Positions 1 to 12,094 of a stretch of DNA of 64,000 nucleotides are shown here, piece by piece; position 1 is the first letter of the stretch; every line of letters begins with the position of its first letter. The stretch covers positions 126,215,640 to 126,279,639 of the forward strand of contig BTPG01000007.1 of assembly GCA_036245525.1 (NCBI GenBank). Reading direction: 5' to 3'. The DNA is from Semisulcospira habei. Taxonomy: Eukaryota; Mollusca; Gastropoda; Semisulcospiridae. The notes beneath the pieces were generated by a model. The model searched no databases. It was not told where the DNA came from and saw only the letters and a program-made list of their open reading frames with translations. The translations under genes and the position numbers were made by a program.

Positions 1-57
1 AACTATTTTAGTCAAACTTATTTCACACACTGGTGTATTCTGAATAATAAGGGTTAG
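1..57. repeat. Right half of a PAL-B subtype element, cut by the window edge
   Basis: aactattttagtcaaactta and cacactggtgtattctgaat match 26884-26945. Confidence 0.7.
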
Positions 58-474
58 GGATATACTCTAAATGAGGATATTGTACTACGTGGAAAGAGCT
101 AAAAGGAGAGACGTGAACGAGAGAGCACTAGAGACAGATCATTAAACAGTACTCTAGAGAGAACCATAGGAGAGCCACTATGTAGTACCAGAGAGAATTC
201 AGCAAGATACTGGAGGAACGATATAGCTGAAGATACTAAGGGACGAATGATTTAGATAGCTGGAGATAGATGTGTGTGGGTTGATTTTGCCCAATCCATG
301 CGCACATGCTGTAAACATGAAATAAAAGAGTTTTATGAAACTGAGACTTCTGTCTGCCTGGTTGAACTGGTGGTGTAACACAAATCCACGAACTTTTCAA
401 CCAAAGTCGCTTGACGGTCAATCGCTTTCGACGGGTCGTATTTCTCGCCCTCAACACAGGCAGAGAGAATGACA

Positions 475-538
475 ATAACCCTTAGGCTGTCGGTAGGAAT
501 CACTCGACAAAACCCGCTACCAACAGCCAAAGGGTTAA
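475..538. repeat. PAL-C element, partial
   Basis: taacccttaggctgtcggta ... cagccaaagggTTAA. Confidence 0.7.
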
Positions 539-1017
539 TTTTGGATTGTGAGTGCCCGCTTTGACGATCGACTCATTGAACCCTTGTGGCTGCCAACGAC
601 TAAACCATGCACAGGTTGCAGCATGTCCAAAACGCCAATGTCAGGCCTGGCCACGCCTATAGGACACTGAACAAACTATCCCATCAGTTTCAAAAGCCAA
701 TACTAGGCACATGTACATTAATATCATCAGCTAAGCAGGATTTACACTGACCATGACAACTCGATGATCGTGACCACTACGATAGTCTTTCCTTGTGACA
801 GATTACAGCGTGGCACAAATCGCACACTGAAGAGATGGATCAATCGTGATAGCTTAGGTGCTTAATGATGATAAAGATGGTAATTATGATGATAACAATG
901 ATGATGACGATTTGTCGTTACAACTACGCAAGATTAAATCAATTAAATATGCACGTACTAGTTACATATCTTTTTTTCCCCTAAAGTATGGCTCCCCCCG
1001 CCCCCCCTCCCCCCCCC
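539..1017. other. Non-coding, nothing recognised
   Basis: No exon-like ORF, repeat or palindrome was recognised apart from a GAT-rich stretch near 864-910. Confidence 0.5.
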
Positions 1018-1358
1018 CCGGGTCTGCCTGGGGAACTTGGGGGGTTAACTACTTTTTAGTTCCCAGGGTCAACCTGGTCAGCCCCAAAGGGTGGGTTTTC
1101 CCATCTATTCTGGGGCATGTGTTTCTTGTCTACCCTTGGTCCATTCACCTGTATTTTCCTTTTTTAAACTCTCCCTACTGTCTGCGCTTCCTATAGATCT
1201 TGATATTGGATGTGTGTTGCTAAGTGGTCTTAGGTTTGTTTAGCGTATTAGACCGGCTGGCAACATACATTCAATATTCTCTTTAGTTTTTTTTTTTTTC
1301 ACAAGAAGTGCAGGCACGTTCTGAGAAAGTCTTGTTGCTGTCGGGACGCTAAGCAATG
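1018..1358 (+). mobile_element. ~390-bp retroposon-like repeat, family R, plus orientation
   Basis: Starts gggtctgcctggggaacttg and ends gacgctaagcaatgtaaacc. Other copies are inverted, at 17594, 49810 and 50711. No tRNA-like head was recognised. Confidence 0.7.
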
Positions 1359-1430
1359 TAAACCAACCCAAAGTATGGCGAATTAGAAACTAAAACGAAA
1401 AATGAATACACACAGCAGGATATGGATTGA

Positions 1431-1512
1431 CCATGACAGTTCAAGGGTAGCGCCAGATTAGATTGGCGCCTAAAAAGGCGTCAATCTAATCTGCCACTGC
1501 CCTTGAACATCA
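1431..1512. repeat. PAL-B palindrome
   Basis: attgaccatgacagttcaag ... gattggcgcc / ggcgtcaatctaatctgcca arms. Confidence 0.78.
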
Positions 1513-2140
1513 TAACTATTAATGGGTACACATTGTATAATAGACACTTCCAAAAAGATGAGAAAGACATCGTCTGGTTTGGATAACATAGTAAGCTAGC
1601 GCGGAGCATGTAAGTACTCACCGAGAGTTGCCTATTGGTGGTGGCCGTCAGCCTTGCAAACGACATCCTATCTTGGTACATCCTTCGGCGACAGGTTAAT
1701 CCACATTGGTTAATCCGACCAGTTAATCCAGACCATTACATCCATGTTCATCCAATTCACAAACCACACTGTGCCTCATGGCAGTTGAATATTTGCATCC
1801 AGACATCCAGCGTGTAGATTTATACCATCGAACCCATGGGGTGCATAATTCGGTATCAAAATTCGTTCCTTTTTGTAATTCCATGCAATTCCATGACATG
1901 ACGCCTATCAGTTGACGTCACAATATGTCCATTATCCATGAATATCCATGATGAGAAATCCCGTTGGCACAACGTCATAATTAGCCACTTCATTCATAAT
2001 GATCAGAATACTCTCAATAAGATTGTTCACTTAATCCATGAATATGCGACTGAACGATGGAGTTCAAATAATTTTTGGTTTTTCGAATTGTTTCAAGTTT
2101 CGCTGCCGAGAAAAAAAAAGTGAACACAATCCAACTGCAA

Positions 2141-2198
2141 GAGACACAGATCAGCATGGGCCCCCGCAATTGCGGGGGCCCATGCTGATCTGTGTCTC
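2141..2198. repeat. PAL-A palindrome, divergent in both arms
   Basis: Perfect 29-base arms with no loop (centre 2169/2170). Both arms read GATCAGCATGGGCCC where the family has GATCCTCATGAGCCC. The element's right end is TTAA 2308-2311. Confidence 0.88.
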
Positions 2199-2307
2199 TC
2201 GTCGACACCACTTTGTATCCATGTTCCTTGGACGGCTGGGGATTTTGACGTTGAAGTAACACAGACTCAAGAATCAAAATATATGCGTCCGCTGTCAGTG
2301 AAAGGGG

Positions 2308-2367
2308 TTAACTCATTCGCGGCCAGCCGCAGCCGCATCCGGATGCGGCTGGCCGCGAATGAGTTAA
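2308..2367. mobile_element. PAL-D palindrome bounded by TTAA
   Basis: 27-base exact arms TTAACTCATTCGCGGCCAGC... with a 6-base internal repeat (AGCCGC). Its left TTAA is shared with the PAL-A element. Confidence 0.9.
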
Positions 2368-3665
2368 AACCAGGTTCACACGTATCCGACGCAAAGCTTA
2401 GCCAATACATATTCATTCAAAAGTGTGTGCACAATAAGAATGGAATAAGAATCAAACAAAAAAGTCTATCGGCTGTTTATCCGAAACCCACTAAAACACG
2501 TCTTAACGGTGCACGCACTGCAGAAGGCCACCAATGCACTGACTCTGTTGTAGTTCCTTTTGTGATCACTGAACAAAAGATACAAGAGACGCCTGTAAAA
2601 CCTGCACAAACGAAACACAACTCGTCTTTTGAAACAGACGGCTGGAATTTTAATCGACCAAGGCGACTCTAAAAAAAAATTAACAAAAGGAGCAAAGCAA
2701 ATTTCTTAGTTGATCATGGGGTGATCGTATTGACACAATCTTTCTCCACAGGAGTGGTATAACATTCCAAAGGCACACGGAAGCAATATAATATCGAATG
2801 TTATCCCATGCACATGTACAACCGATTGGCTTACGCAACGGACTCGTCGGCTAAGCTTTAGGCTAAAGTCAGGGGTGACGGATTGAGCATGAAAGCTCAA
2901 AGGGTTGTGTTTGATTAGCTTAGTGCCTGCTAATCAGACACTACCCTTGACGTCATGATCGAACGGTGTCCAGCAGTTGGCGCTGGAGAGGCAAGGCCGG
3001 TGCTTATCTGGTGGTGCATGCAGGATAGTGCATTGCGCATGCCTGGTTATATTTCAACAGTTCACGCCGTGCAATCGACTAAGGCTATCTGACTGAAAAG
3101 GCTACGACGACTCAGCGGGAATACACACTGTCCCGCGTTTATTAATAAAATTACGCACGTATCACATGTGAGTTCATTAACTGAACCCGAAGGGTTTCAG
3201 ACAGGTAAAAACACTTTTGCACATTCTGAGCTTCAACGAATTTTTTTCAAGCAAAAGTGACACAGTGTTTTGTCTCTTCATTTTTATGGCAGAACATTTT
3301 TTTCAGACGCAATTAACAAGTCACCGAATTAACATTATTTGACATAATTATTCCTTAAAGATGTCCATCATTTCCAAGAGAAGCGTTGCTCAGAAGAGGC
3401 CATCTGACATTGTCACGAAAGAAATATTCAACACAAAAAGGAAATAGTTTAGACAGGTCAATTACAACACAGCTAATAAATTTTGTTGTACTTATCCTTT
3501 CTAAGCATGCTTCTTTCTCTGTTGGATATTTCTTCGCATTTCACACGCTTGCCAATCACCTTGTTTGGTCTGGATTTTGATACTGTGAAGTGCAAAAGGT
3601 CATGAAGGCAAGAACTGAACCCGCAAAGAATGTCTGGTCTTTTTAACGTGATACTGAATTTGAAA
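2368..3665. other. Non-coding, few features
   Basis: No supported gene. A family L half-copy lies at about 3470-3515. Confidence 0.5.
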
Positions 3666-3770
3666 TTATACCGACGAGCACAATAAATGCGACATTTTTG
3701 GAATCCACGGAAACACTTAGTGTTTCCGAAGATTCCCAAAATGTCGTGATTCTTTTGCTCGCCAGTATAC
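3666..3770. repeat. TA-ended palindrome, family H
   Basis: tataccgacgagcacaataa / gattcttttgctcgccagta arms; same family as the two intronic copies. Confidence 0.75.
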
Positions 3771-4202
3771 CTTACATGAAGCCGTGGACGCACACACACT
3801 TTCGAATGAGAGCCAGTGATCTTACGTGAGAGGTCTTCGCACAAGACAGCTAGGCATACTTGCAGAACGGCAGAATTTAATACTGAAGGTTCATACCTGA
3901 TCGTGATGTATTTTCTCCACGCTGAAGTTAAACAATCGTGAATGTCCCACATAAAAAGTGTCAGGTTGCGCTCGTAAGTGACAAATTACTTCACTGTCTC
4001 AAGTGCCCCTATTACTAAGCCGCACGCAGTTTTAATAAGGCCACCTTTAACCCTATTAGTCCGGTCGCACTGCGCACAATGAGATAAGGTTCGGCCACGA
4101 TAGTTCAAGAGTAGTGTCAGAATAGATCGGCACTACACGGTAGCGTGAACTTGCTACCACAGACTTTAGTGAATTCAGTCCTAACAGTACAACCAAATAA
4201 GG

Positions 4203-4296
4203 ATTGACCATGATAGCTCAAGGGTGGTGTCAGAATAGCTTGGCGCATGTAGCCGCCAAGCTATTCTGGCACCACCCTTGAACTATCATGGTCAAT
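4203..4296. repeat. PAL-B palindrome
   Basis: ATTGACCATGATAGCTCAAG arms, 45 bases with few mismatches; a detached right arm repeats at 4376-4415. Confidence 0.85.
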
Positions 4297-4415
4297 GTTG
4301 ATCCTAAACTGTACGTGGTGTCCCATCCAGAGGAAAACTTCCAAATCTGGCACTTCAACGTCTCCGTTACAGGCTCAAAGCTATTCTGGCACCACCCTTG
4401 AACTACTATGGTCCA

Positions 4416-4990
4416 TTATTCACCCTTGAAATAGCACTGTCGATTTTTATGTCAAACGGTGGTGTCGTCTACACAGTTGGGATCTCACCGTCCCGGATTT
4501 CAAGCGCCAATGTATTATGGCACCAAGGTTGAACTATCTTGGTTGACCTGCCTTCTGCACTCTAATGTAGCCTTCACAGGACACATAGCAATTTTAGAAA
4601 TTTCGTCCGTATGACTCAGCGTGTTAAAGAGCGCTCTAATTTAATGCGGCCACATTTAACGGCACACTGCCCTCGTGGGCACCCGTTGCTCTTAAAACTG
4701 TCACAAGCAGAATTCGTCACACAAGGGTTTTAACCAAGGGTGCTAGACAACAGTGAAGTGTCTCTTTCGTATTACGTGACTTCCTTGGCATGTCCGAAGA
4801 GCTAGGTCGATATTCTAAAACAAGGTAAACAAAAGTATAAGATACACTGGTGTGCCTAAGGTAAAGACGCGCTGAGGGCCTTACCGTGTTGAAGCCAGAC
4901 TTTCACTTTTAGTGATGGCCGACTGTGTTTCTGAACTCTTTGGTAATCCAACGCCAAAGCCTGAGTCGACCATGGATACGAAGTGGGGTC
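4416..4990. other. Non-coding, nothing recognised besides PAL-A flank
   Basis: Part of the PAL-A left flank from about 4925; otherwise featureless. Confidence 0.5.
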
Positions 4991-4991
4991 A

Positions 4992-5061
4992 GCAAGAGGC
5001 ATAGATCCTCATGAGCCCCCGCAATTGGGGGGGGGGGCTCATGAAGATCTATGCCTCTTGC
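4992..5061. repeat. PAL-A palindrome
   Basis: GCAAGAGGCATAGATCCTCA arms with an expanded G run at the centre; flanked by ...ctgaactctttgg and tctcggcagtaacagg of the full element. Confidence 0.85.
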
Positions 5062-5796
5062 AATTGGGTTCAATTAATATTTTTTTCTCGGCAGTAACAG
5101 GGTAAATCCTTTCAGGACAAGCGCTGTCGTTCGTTCTGCTACGTTCCCAGAAAAAACACAAGATCTTTTGTTTTATTGGCAAAAGCCTACATCTTCCACA
5201 TGTAAAGCGTTGATTTCATGGTGAACAAACACAATTGATCTTTAGTGACGAGTTACACACTTAGAATTGTAACATGTATCCTGAAAACCCTGGTCACGTG
5301 GAGCCGGTTTGGTCTCAGGATTACGCGTTCCGCGTGTTACACGAATCCATGTTCAGGTCCACAGTGTTTTAACTCAAGCCAGAAGAACGCGTTAAAGGAT
5401 AATGCACAGAGGAGTGCCTGCACAGATTAACAGAACATGCACTTTTCCTCCTGGATAAGCCTCCACTGCAAGTATTAGTACCGCTACAGTCTTCCAAGAA
5501 AAACAATATTAAAGAACTTGCCTACGGCTAAGCCTAATTTGCACCGGCGAACTGGCATACGTATTAGCAATAGCGTTTCCATGGCATTCACGTCAGACTT
5601 CGCTGATCAGTGGAGATTTCGGTAACAAAGGTTTCGATGCAAGCAATCACTGATGATATCGCTGGCCAATACCATGAATGGCAGACTTCGACAACCCCTT
5701 CGTCCAGATTGTCGTCTGACAGTGCTGAAACTCCTATACTGACATTCAAGACCCTTTTTTTTTTGACAAGGCGTCTACATCATACCAATGACAACA

Positions 5797-5862
5797 CTTT
5801 ACCAGTGAGCAAGAGGGACTCGGGCCGACATCGGCCCGAGTCCCTTTTGTTCACTGGTAAAG
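5797..5862. repeat. PAL-G related palindrome
   Basis: CTTTACCAGTGAGCAAGAGG arms of 32 bases, two mismatches, loop CA; shares the CGGGCCGA core with PAL-G. Confidence 0.85.
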
Positions 5863-6292
5863 CGGACTTTCTGCTTCCTTCTTAGTTATAGCGTCGCATC
5901 AGAACTCAGCTCGACCGGTTCACCAAACAAATCTCCCGCCACAGAAAAACGTCATCTCACAGTGTCCTCACATTCTTGTGGTGATAGTCTTATTCTCAGT
6001 CAAGTGTGGTGGAGACTGCTAACACTACGCACTCATTACGTGGGGCAGCTGACTGGTCGAAAGATTGCAGTTTGATTTTGAAAAGGTGCTGCAACCTCAG
6101 AACAATCAAGATCTCTTCACTGGTTTCCCGTCTGGCCTAGAAAATCGCTCCACACATGTGAACTATAGTGGATGACCCGGTCTTTCGCTGAGAATCGCTG
6201 CGAGACGATCTTTTGCTGTTTGGCGTTAAACCCAAACAATCCATCAATCAAACATCTCGATGATTTAGACCCAGGGTGTGAAATGGGATCCA

Positions 6293-6356
6293 CAAGAGAC
6301 ATAGATCATCACGAGCCCACGCACATGCGGGGGCTCATGAGGGTCTATGCCTCTTA
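6293..6356. repeat. PAL-A palindrome, diverged
   Basis: Arms caagagacatagatcatcac / gggctcatgagggtctatgc, several mismatches. Confidence 0.75.
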
Positions 6357-6699
6357 CAGATTAGTGCCGTTTATTTGCAAGACTGTGAGCCCAATATACA
6401 ATATGTGAAGACAGCGTGTCCTTTGGTGTTGCCGTCTAATGACAATTAAACCTTAAGCATTTACAAGTCTTATCGGTCTATGGGCATGACTTTAGGTATA
6501 ATTTACACAAACGACCATCAAGAAATTGGGCAACAGCGGACTGGTCACAGTCTGAACTTGAGCCGGCATTGCATGGCGATCAGTCCAGATTGGCTATTCA
6601 CGAGGGCCGCAACGTTCAACATCACAGGCAGAAGATCACATAATTTCCACTTCGGAAAGACTGACCACTCATAATGAACATTAACACTAGTAGTATCTT

Positions 6700-6765
6700 C
6701 CTCTTTGAAATCACCTTTGTGACAGACAAAAGACGTTAAATTCTCAACGTTTAATTTTTTTCTCG
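6700..6765 (+). mobile_element. SINE tail fragment, second family
   Basis: tttgaaatcacctttgtgac and caaaagacgttaaattctca match the 3' body of the SINE at 61168-61330. Confidence 0.5.
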
Positions 6766-7107
6766 CAGTGGTTTGAACACACAAACACACGCATACACAC
6801 ATAAATATCATGTAGGTATAAATTTTCTTTTTTTTTTTAAATCGAGAATGTTTCCGAGAGTTGTACATCAAGGCAATTCATTAGTATTCCCAATTAGTAG
6901 TGCTTATTTGCGACGTGAAAACAGATTCGCTCTTCCATAAAGTGCAGATCTAGACCGCGTGGCTTTTCAGCAGTGCGCAGCGCTTTATCTGCGGAGGCTT
7001 AAAGTTAAAACCGGGCCTCATGCCGCTGTGCAAATTACAGGAACTTGCGAAAATCCAAGTTCAACTTGACAGACCTGGCTGCATAAAAAAAGCGCCTGGT
7101 CTCTTTT

Positions 7108-7189
7108 CAAGAGGCATAGACGCTAATAAGCCCCAGCAGTCCAAACACCACACTGTTCGCAGGGGCTCATGAGAATCCATGCCTCTTGC
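7108..7189. repeat. PAL-A palindrome with enlarged loop
   Basis: caagaggcatagacgctaat and ctcatgagaatccatgcctc arms around a ~25-base loop. Confidence 0.7.
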
Positions 7190-7621
7190 AGACATAGACG
7201 CAAGCGATTTTATGCTTTACAGGCGACCTTCTCCGTTTTAAACGGCGTAGCTTCAAAACGTAGAAACCGAACTTTTCGACCTGGCCGGTTGCTTGTACAG
7301 GACCAGGTCGGTCTCCCTTAGTTCAAGATATTGTCCTCAGTCAGAGTAAACCACAGGGGTTTGTCCCACAAGCCGCACACAGAATTTGAGGCAGGATCAC
7401 CCCCTTTCCACGTGCAAACAGACAGACTTGAAAAACAAACGTGGCATTTTGCTCACAAAACAGTCTAATGTCGCCAACCGCGCAGTCATGCATTTGGCCT
7501 CAAACAACATGCCCAAGTTTGGAAATTCTGCAAAGGATGAATTGTCCAACCCATAAATACCGAGGTAAGACTTCTGTTTCGAAAAGTACTCATCTGCAAG
7601 ACCACCTAACATCTGCAAAAT

Positions 7622-8336
7622 CTCGCTGAGACACAAACACACTTCTCTGAGATATTACCATCTTGGCTTTGACTTCGCGAACGAAGATTCTATAGGAGTT
7701 GCCCACGACGTCTGCAGGCATATTTCCATAGCTATAAAAATAATAATATATATATAAAAGAACCTTCTCAGAGATGTGAAAGCACTTTTCTGAGACGCAA
7801 AAACACTTCAGTCTTTGAGACATAAAACACTTTTCTGAGACACAAAAACACTAACACTTCTCTGTGACGCAAATCACTTCTTTGATATACCAAAACACTT
7901 CTCTGAGACACAAAACACTTCTCTGAGAGACAAAAACACTTCTCTGAGACATGAAAACACTTCTATGAGACACAAAAAACACTTTTCCGAGACTCAAAAC
8001 ACTTTTCTGAGACACAAAAATAACTCTATGAGACATTAACACAGTTCTTGAAAATTGAACATTTCTCTGAAAAATAAAAACACTTCTCTCAGAAAAATAC
8101 GCTTCTCTGAGACATACAAACACTTCTCTGAGACACAAAAGCACTTATCTGAGACACAAACACGCTTCTCTGAGACACAAAAACACTTCTCTGAGACTCA
8201 AACACGCTTCTCTGAGACACAGAAAACAACTCTCTGAAACATTAGCATGGCTTTGAGAATTAAACACTTCTCTAGCTTAGTCATTAACCTTCTCTGCGAA
8301 ATAAAAACACTTCTCTGAGACCCACAAGACTTTTCA
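7622..8336. repeat. ~21-bp minisatellite
   Basis: Roughly 28-30 diverged units of CACTTCTCTGAGACACAAAAA; a first unit lies at 7622-7650, the dense array at 7765-8336. One strand reads as a repetitive SQRSVFV-type frame, but frames change between units, so it is not a gene. Confidence 0.85.
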
Positions 8337-8526
8337 CCACTTTCAATGCAAGAATCCGACGAGAAGAATCTCCAAGCGACGAAAGCCCCAAATCCTAAGA
8401 AACCAAAAACCATGTCCTGAAGACCGCATTGCTACACTCTCAAAGACTGAAATTTGTCTGCACCCTATCATCACACACACGAAGTCTTGTGTGCTAGTAC
8501 ATTATTACTATCACGACGCACACGCA

Positions 8527-8593
8527 TGTGCTGGTCTGTGATTTTGGACCTTACGGCTGAAAGCCGTAAGGTCCAAAATCACAGACCAGCACA
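8527..8593. repeat. PAL-F palindrome
   Basis: Exact 31-base arms TGTGCTGGTCTGTGATTTTG... around a 5-base loop. Confidence 0.92.
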
Positions 8594-8804
8594 CAAGTCG
8601 AAATTGCCCAGCGAGGTAAGCACCTCTTCGGTCTCGATTTTCAAGAGAGCTTGTGTAGTACCTGACAAGGCAAGTCGTGTAGTCTGCGTGCAAGACTGAA
8701 AAGGTCTGCCCCGTGTTTCAGTACCGTGAGCGACTGAAAGTAAGCCGTCTATTGACACGTTACAAACTTTTACACCTGTTTGGAACCAGTGTACCGTACA
8801 GATT

Positions 8805-8875
8805 TTAACCCCATAGAGCACGCAGCCACCGGTACTGTGAACAGTACCGTTGGCCTCGTGCACAAAAGGGGTCAA
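8805..8875. mobile_element. PAL-E element
   Basis: TTAAccccatagagcacgca with GGTACTGT/ACAGTACC centre; ends aaaggggtcaa. Confidence 0.72.
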
Positions 8876-8971
8876 ATTAATAAGACGACTTCACTAAGGC
8901 CGCTCGAAGGTGAATCGGTGGAGAAATGTCATACTTCACGCCTAAAATGCCTTAATATATTTCGTTCCCTA

Positions 8972-9000
8972 GAGCGGTCATAATAATATTATGATCGCTC
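8972..9000. repeat. Short AT-rich palindrome
   Basis: gagcggtcataat / attatgatcgctc, one mismatch. Confidence 0.75.
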
Positions 9001-9257
9001 GCCAACGAACCTTATGGAACCCAAGTGGGATTTATTTTACTGTCACTAAAGCATGAAGCTAATCAGGCACTGCCATTGAGCGATCACGGTCGATTAATTC
9101 CTCCTCAGCTGGCACTAGACGTGAAAAAGTTAACCTCGAAGAATCAGGCGTCTGTTGCGTGAAAGTGTGTTGTAAATCCTGCGACAGCCACTGCATTCAA
9201 GCGATCTGCTCCATGGCGGGCATTGATCGCGAAAATTCGCCGATACAACGGGTTATC

Positions 9258-9795
9258 AATGTTGTCTTGCCTCAACTATATTTCTTTCTGCCCTAAAGCT
9301 CACGACCCTGGCTTCCCATCCCACAACGCATCCAATACAAGATTCTGTCTCTCTGCTACAAATCCCTGAACAACTGCGCTCCTGCCTATCTCTCCAACTT
9401 ACTTCATCCCTACACTCCTTCCCGCTCCCTCCGCTCCGCCTCCGACCCTCTCCGTCTCCACATTCTCCGCACCAAACTCAGCACTTTCGGCCCCCGCTCC
9501 TTCTCAGTTTATGGTCCATCCACCTGGAACACTCTCCCACTCTCTCTCTCCGTCAGAAAGACTCTCTCTCCTCCTTTCAGTCCGCCCTCAAAACTCACCT
9601 CTTTCAACAGTTCTAGCACTATATCACCACACTACCCACAAAAGCTGACTGTCGCAATGTATTTCACCATTTTGTGGTACGTGAGTCGTTGTCTAAAGCG
9701 TGCGCATGCGTGCGCGAGTTGTGAGTGCGCGCTTAGAGTTATAATTATTATAAGATAAGCGCATTATAAATACCGTAATTATTATTATTATGACC
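9258..9795 (+). mobile_element. CR1/L2-like LINE 3' fragment
   Basis: Translation gives the typical C-terminal RT tail: QRIQYKILSLCYKSLNN, AYLSNLLHPYTPSRSLRSAS, then FGPRSFSVYGPSTWNTLP and LKTHLFQQF. A 3' UTR ending in GCGCATTATAAATACCGTAATT and (ATT)n follows. Only the 3' end is present. A SINE tail with (AACT)n follows at 9796-9886. Confidence 0.8.
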
Positions 9796-9841
9796 CCAGC
9801 CGTGAGATGGCGTAAGCCACCTTCTCGGCGTTAAACCCCAA

Positions 9842-9886
<45 letters not shown>
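9796..9886 (+). mobile_element. SINE 3' tail with (AACT)n
   Basis: gaccccagccgtgagatggc, then cttctcggcgttaaacccca, then about eleven AACT units (9842-9886). The same tail type is at 56762-56830. Confidence 0.6.
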
Positions 9887-10114
9887 TTTCACAATCAATG
9901 TGAGTAGGCACACGCACCAGAGATTTGCCACTGCCTTCAGTTCAAGCTGATCGTAACGGAAACGACTCTCCGGTGTACAAACGTGAAGAAGAGCAGGCAA
10001 TTTTGTTATTTTAAGACATTCAGACTTCATAAGTTGACTCACTGTGCCAGAGGTACGAAGTACCCACATTTTGGATTTATCCTCTGAGGACTGCATTACA
10101 ATTCAGGAGACATA

Positions 10115-10206
10115 TCGACCATGATAGTTCAAGGGTGGTGGCAGAATATCTTGGCGCCTATAGGCGCCAAGCTATTCTGCCACCGCCCTTGAACTATCAA
10201 GGTCGA
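10115..10206. repeat. PAL-B palindrome
   Basis: tcgaccatgatagttcaagg arms; element end atgagTTAA at 10250-10253. Confidence 0.87.
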
Positions 10207-10348
10207 GCCATATCTTGCTGTGGTGTGTCGCGGACAGAATGAGTTAAGTTGGTCCTTTTGTCCAGCATAGTCATTACATACTAAGAACATTTATCAAGGA
10301 GATACTGCAAACTATTAACCAATTACTGGCTGGAGTAGGTCGCTTTGA

Positions 10349-10520
10349 GTAAGGGAAAAAAATACGGGCTTGTTCAATAGCATGTCCGTTGAAAGGTCCT
10401 GATCAGTGTTCAGGTCGTACTCCATATGCAATAGATTTCCCTGTCCCCATAAACCGCCCGTCAGGGCCGTCCATTATCACTTCGGTGCAGTGGACGTTAA
10501 ACTCCGAACTAGCCAAAACC
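10349..10520 (+). mobile_element. Partial copy of the same SINE
   Basis: Matches the SINE body from gacgggcttgttcaa-like sequence through the ttaaactccgaactagccaa end. The tRNA head is missing. Confidence 0.75.
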
Positions 10521-10548
10521 GGAGCACCTTACTTGCCTTGCACAGGAT

Positions 10549-10664
10549 TTAACCCTTTGGCTGTCCGTAGCCGTTTTTGTCGGGATGATTCATGTCGGAA
10601 GGTATGGGTTGTGTTCCTGTCGGAATCATCGCGACAAAAACCGCTACCGACAGCCAATGGGTAA
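10549..10664. mobile_element. PAL-C element
   Basis: TTAAccctttggctgtccgt to ccgacagccaatgggtaa; arms of 38 bases with a ~30-base loop. Confidence 0.8.
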
Positions 10665-11173
10665 AGCCACATGCAAATGACTGTATACCACTGCACCTTT
10701 CTGATGGCTTGCGGAGGATTTCAGTTTGCTCATGCAACTGAGTTCAATGTACAGGAAAGGTATCACTACCAGTTGACAGAACTAACCCTGTAACAAAAGG
10801 TAGGTAGGGACTGATCCCGTTTTTAGCGGCGCGCCAACAATGAAAATGCTCGTAAGACGCGCCAACACTTGAGTAGGTATACTATTTAATAGGCCTACTA
10901 TGTATACTATTCATGCAGAAAGATCAAAGAACCGCACCTTTATGTACAGTCCACAGTACGTACTTTTTTTCAAAGTCATTTTTTATGCCTGCCGGGAATA
11001 ACCCAACGCGGAGATAAACACGCTTAGAAAAGACAGTTACAACACAATGTATTCACATTTAGTTAAACTTAGCGTGAGTGTGTGTGCCTGCGTTTGTGCG
11101 TGTGTGTGTGTGTGAGTACGTGATTGTAACAGGCAACATGCGCTACCCTTGTGCTGCCTTACATCTGACTGAA

Positions 11174-11176
<3 letters not shown>

Positions 11177-11239
<63 letters not shown>

Positions 11240-11249
11240 TTTTATTTGC

Positions 11250-11314
<65 letters not shown>

Positions 11315-11373
11315 GTCATTATTGTTATTATTACTACACTGTATTATTATTATCTTTATTATTATTATTATCT
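11177..11373. repeat. (GT)n then (ATT)n microsatellites
   Basis: GT run 11177-11238, ATT run 11254-11314, degenerate ATT to 11373. Confidence 0.95.
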
Positions 11374-11824
11374 CTTTTTAATATTTTTAATTTTATTTGT
11401 CTTGTTACCTCTTCTGGTGTTAAATTTTAAACGTTATTAAGGTCACACGTGTAAAAAGGCCTGCGTGCCTACTGTCCTTATCCTTTAAAATAAAGCTTAA
11501 GTTCAGTTCAGGTCAGTTCTTCACACTGACAAGATAAGTAGTAATATTATTACATACGTGGTGTTGTAATTGTCTTGTTTCTTGGCTGGGGTATTCTCTG
11601 GTAGTCACCTTTCTGGTCCGGATTTTGGTGCAAGCCAACACGTGTGTTTACTGTCTGCCGATGTATGGCAAAAGTCAATATGTACCATTTTGTTGTAGAA
11701 AAGCGCGAGTTTTATTGTATAACAATGCAACTCTGGCTTTTCTCAAAAGTGAACATACTGGCTTGGGCAAATAACGGCAGATTTACACATACCAATACCG
11801 AGGACAAGGGCACACAATCCGACT

Positions 11825-11878
11825 GCAAGATGAGCCCCCTGCAGTTGCGGGGGCTCATGAGGATCTATGCCTCTTGCT
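11825..11878. repeat. PAL-A palindrome, left arm partly deleted
   Basis: tgcaagatgagccccctgca joined to an intact right arm gggctcatgaggatctatgc. Confidence 0.75.
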
Positions 11879-12000
11879 GATGCCGCTTTGTATCCTTGTT
11901 CCTTGGACGGCTCGGGCTCCTTAACCCATTCTAACCCAACACCGAAATCCTCAAATTTTGCCGTTGTCCTCTGGAAACTGCATTGCAATGCAGGACACAG

Positions 12001-12094
12001 ATCGACCATGATAGTTGAAGGGTGATGCCAGAATAGCTTGGCGCCCATAGGCGCCAAGCTATTCTGGCATCACCCTTCAACTATCATGGTCGAT
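12001..12094. repeat. PAL-B palindrome with perfect 45-base arms
   Basis: Both arms carry the private variants TTGAAG and GATGCC (family: TTCAAG, GGTGCC), with no mismatch between arms around the CATA loop. Confidence 0.92.

Noticed and set aside
2283..2672. 129-codon ORF across a PAL-D palindrome
   Set aside because: The start lies in the repeat; no protein-like pattern afterwards.
3473..3952. 159-codon minus-strand ORF
   Set aside because: It crosses a family H palindrome and has no recognisable motif.
7851..8237. Repetitive-protein ORF in the 21-bp array, or CRISPR-like array
   Set aside because: Units are tandem without spacers and frames shift; it is a minisatellite in animal DNA.
11078..11440. 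Long ORFs over GT and ATT repeats
   Set aside because: Cys-Val and Ile/Tyr runs are translations of microsatellites; no gene signal.
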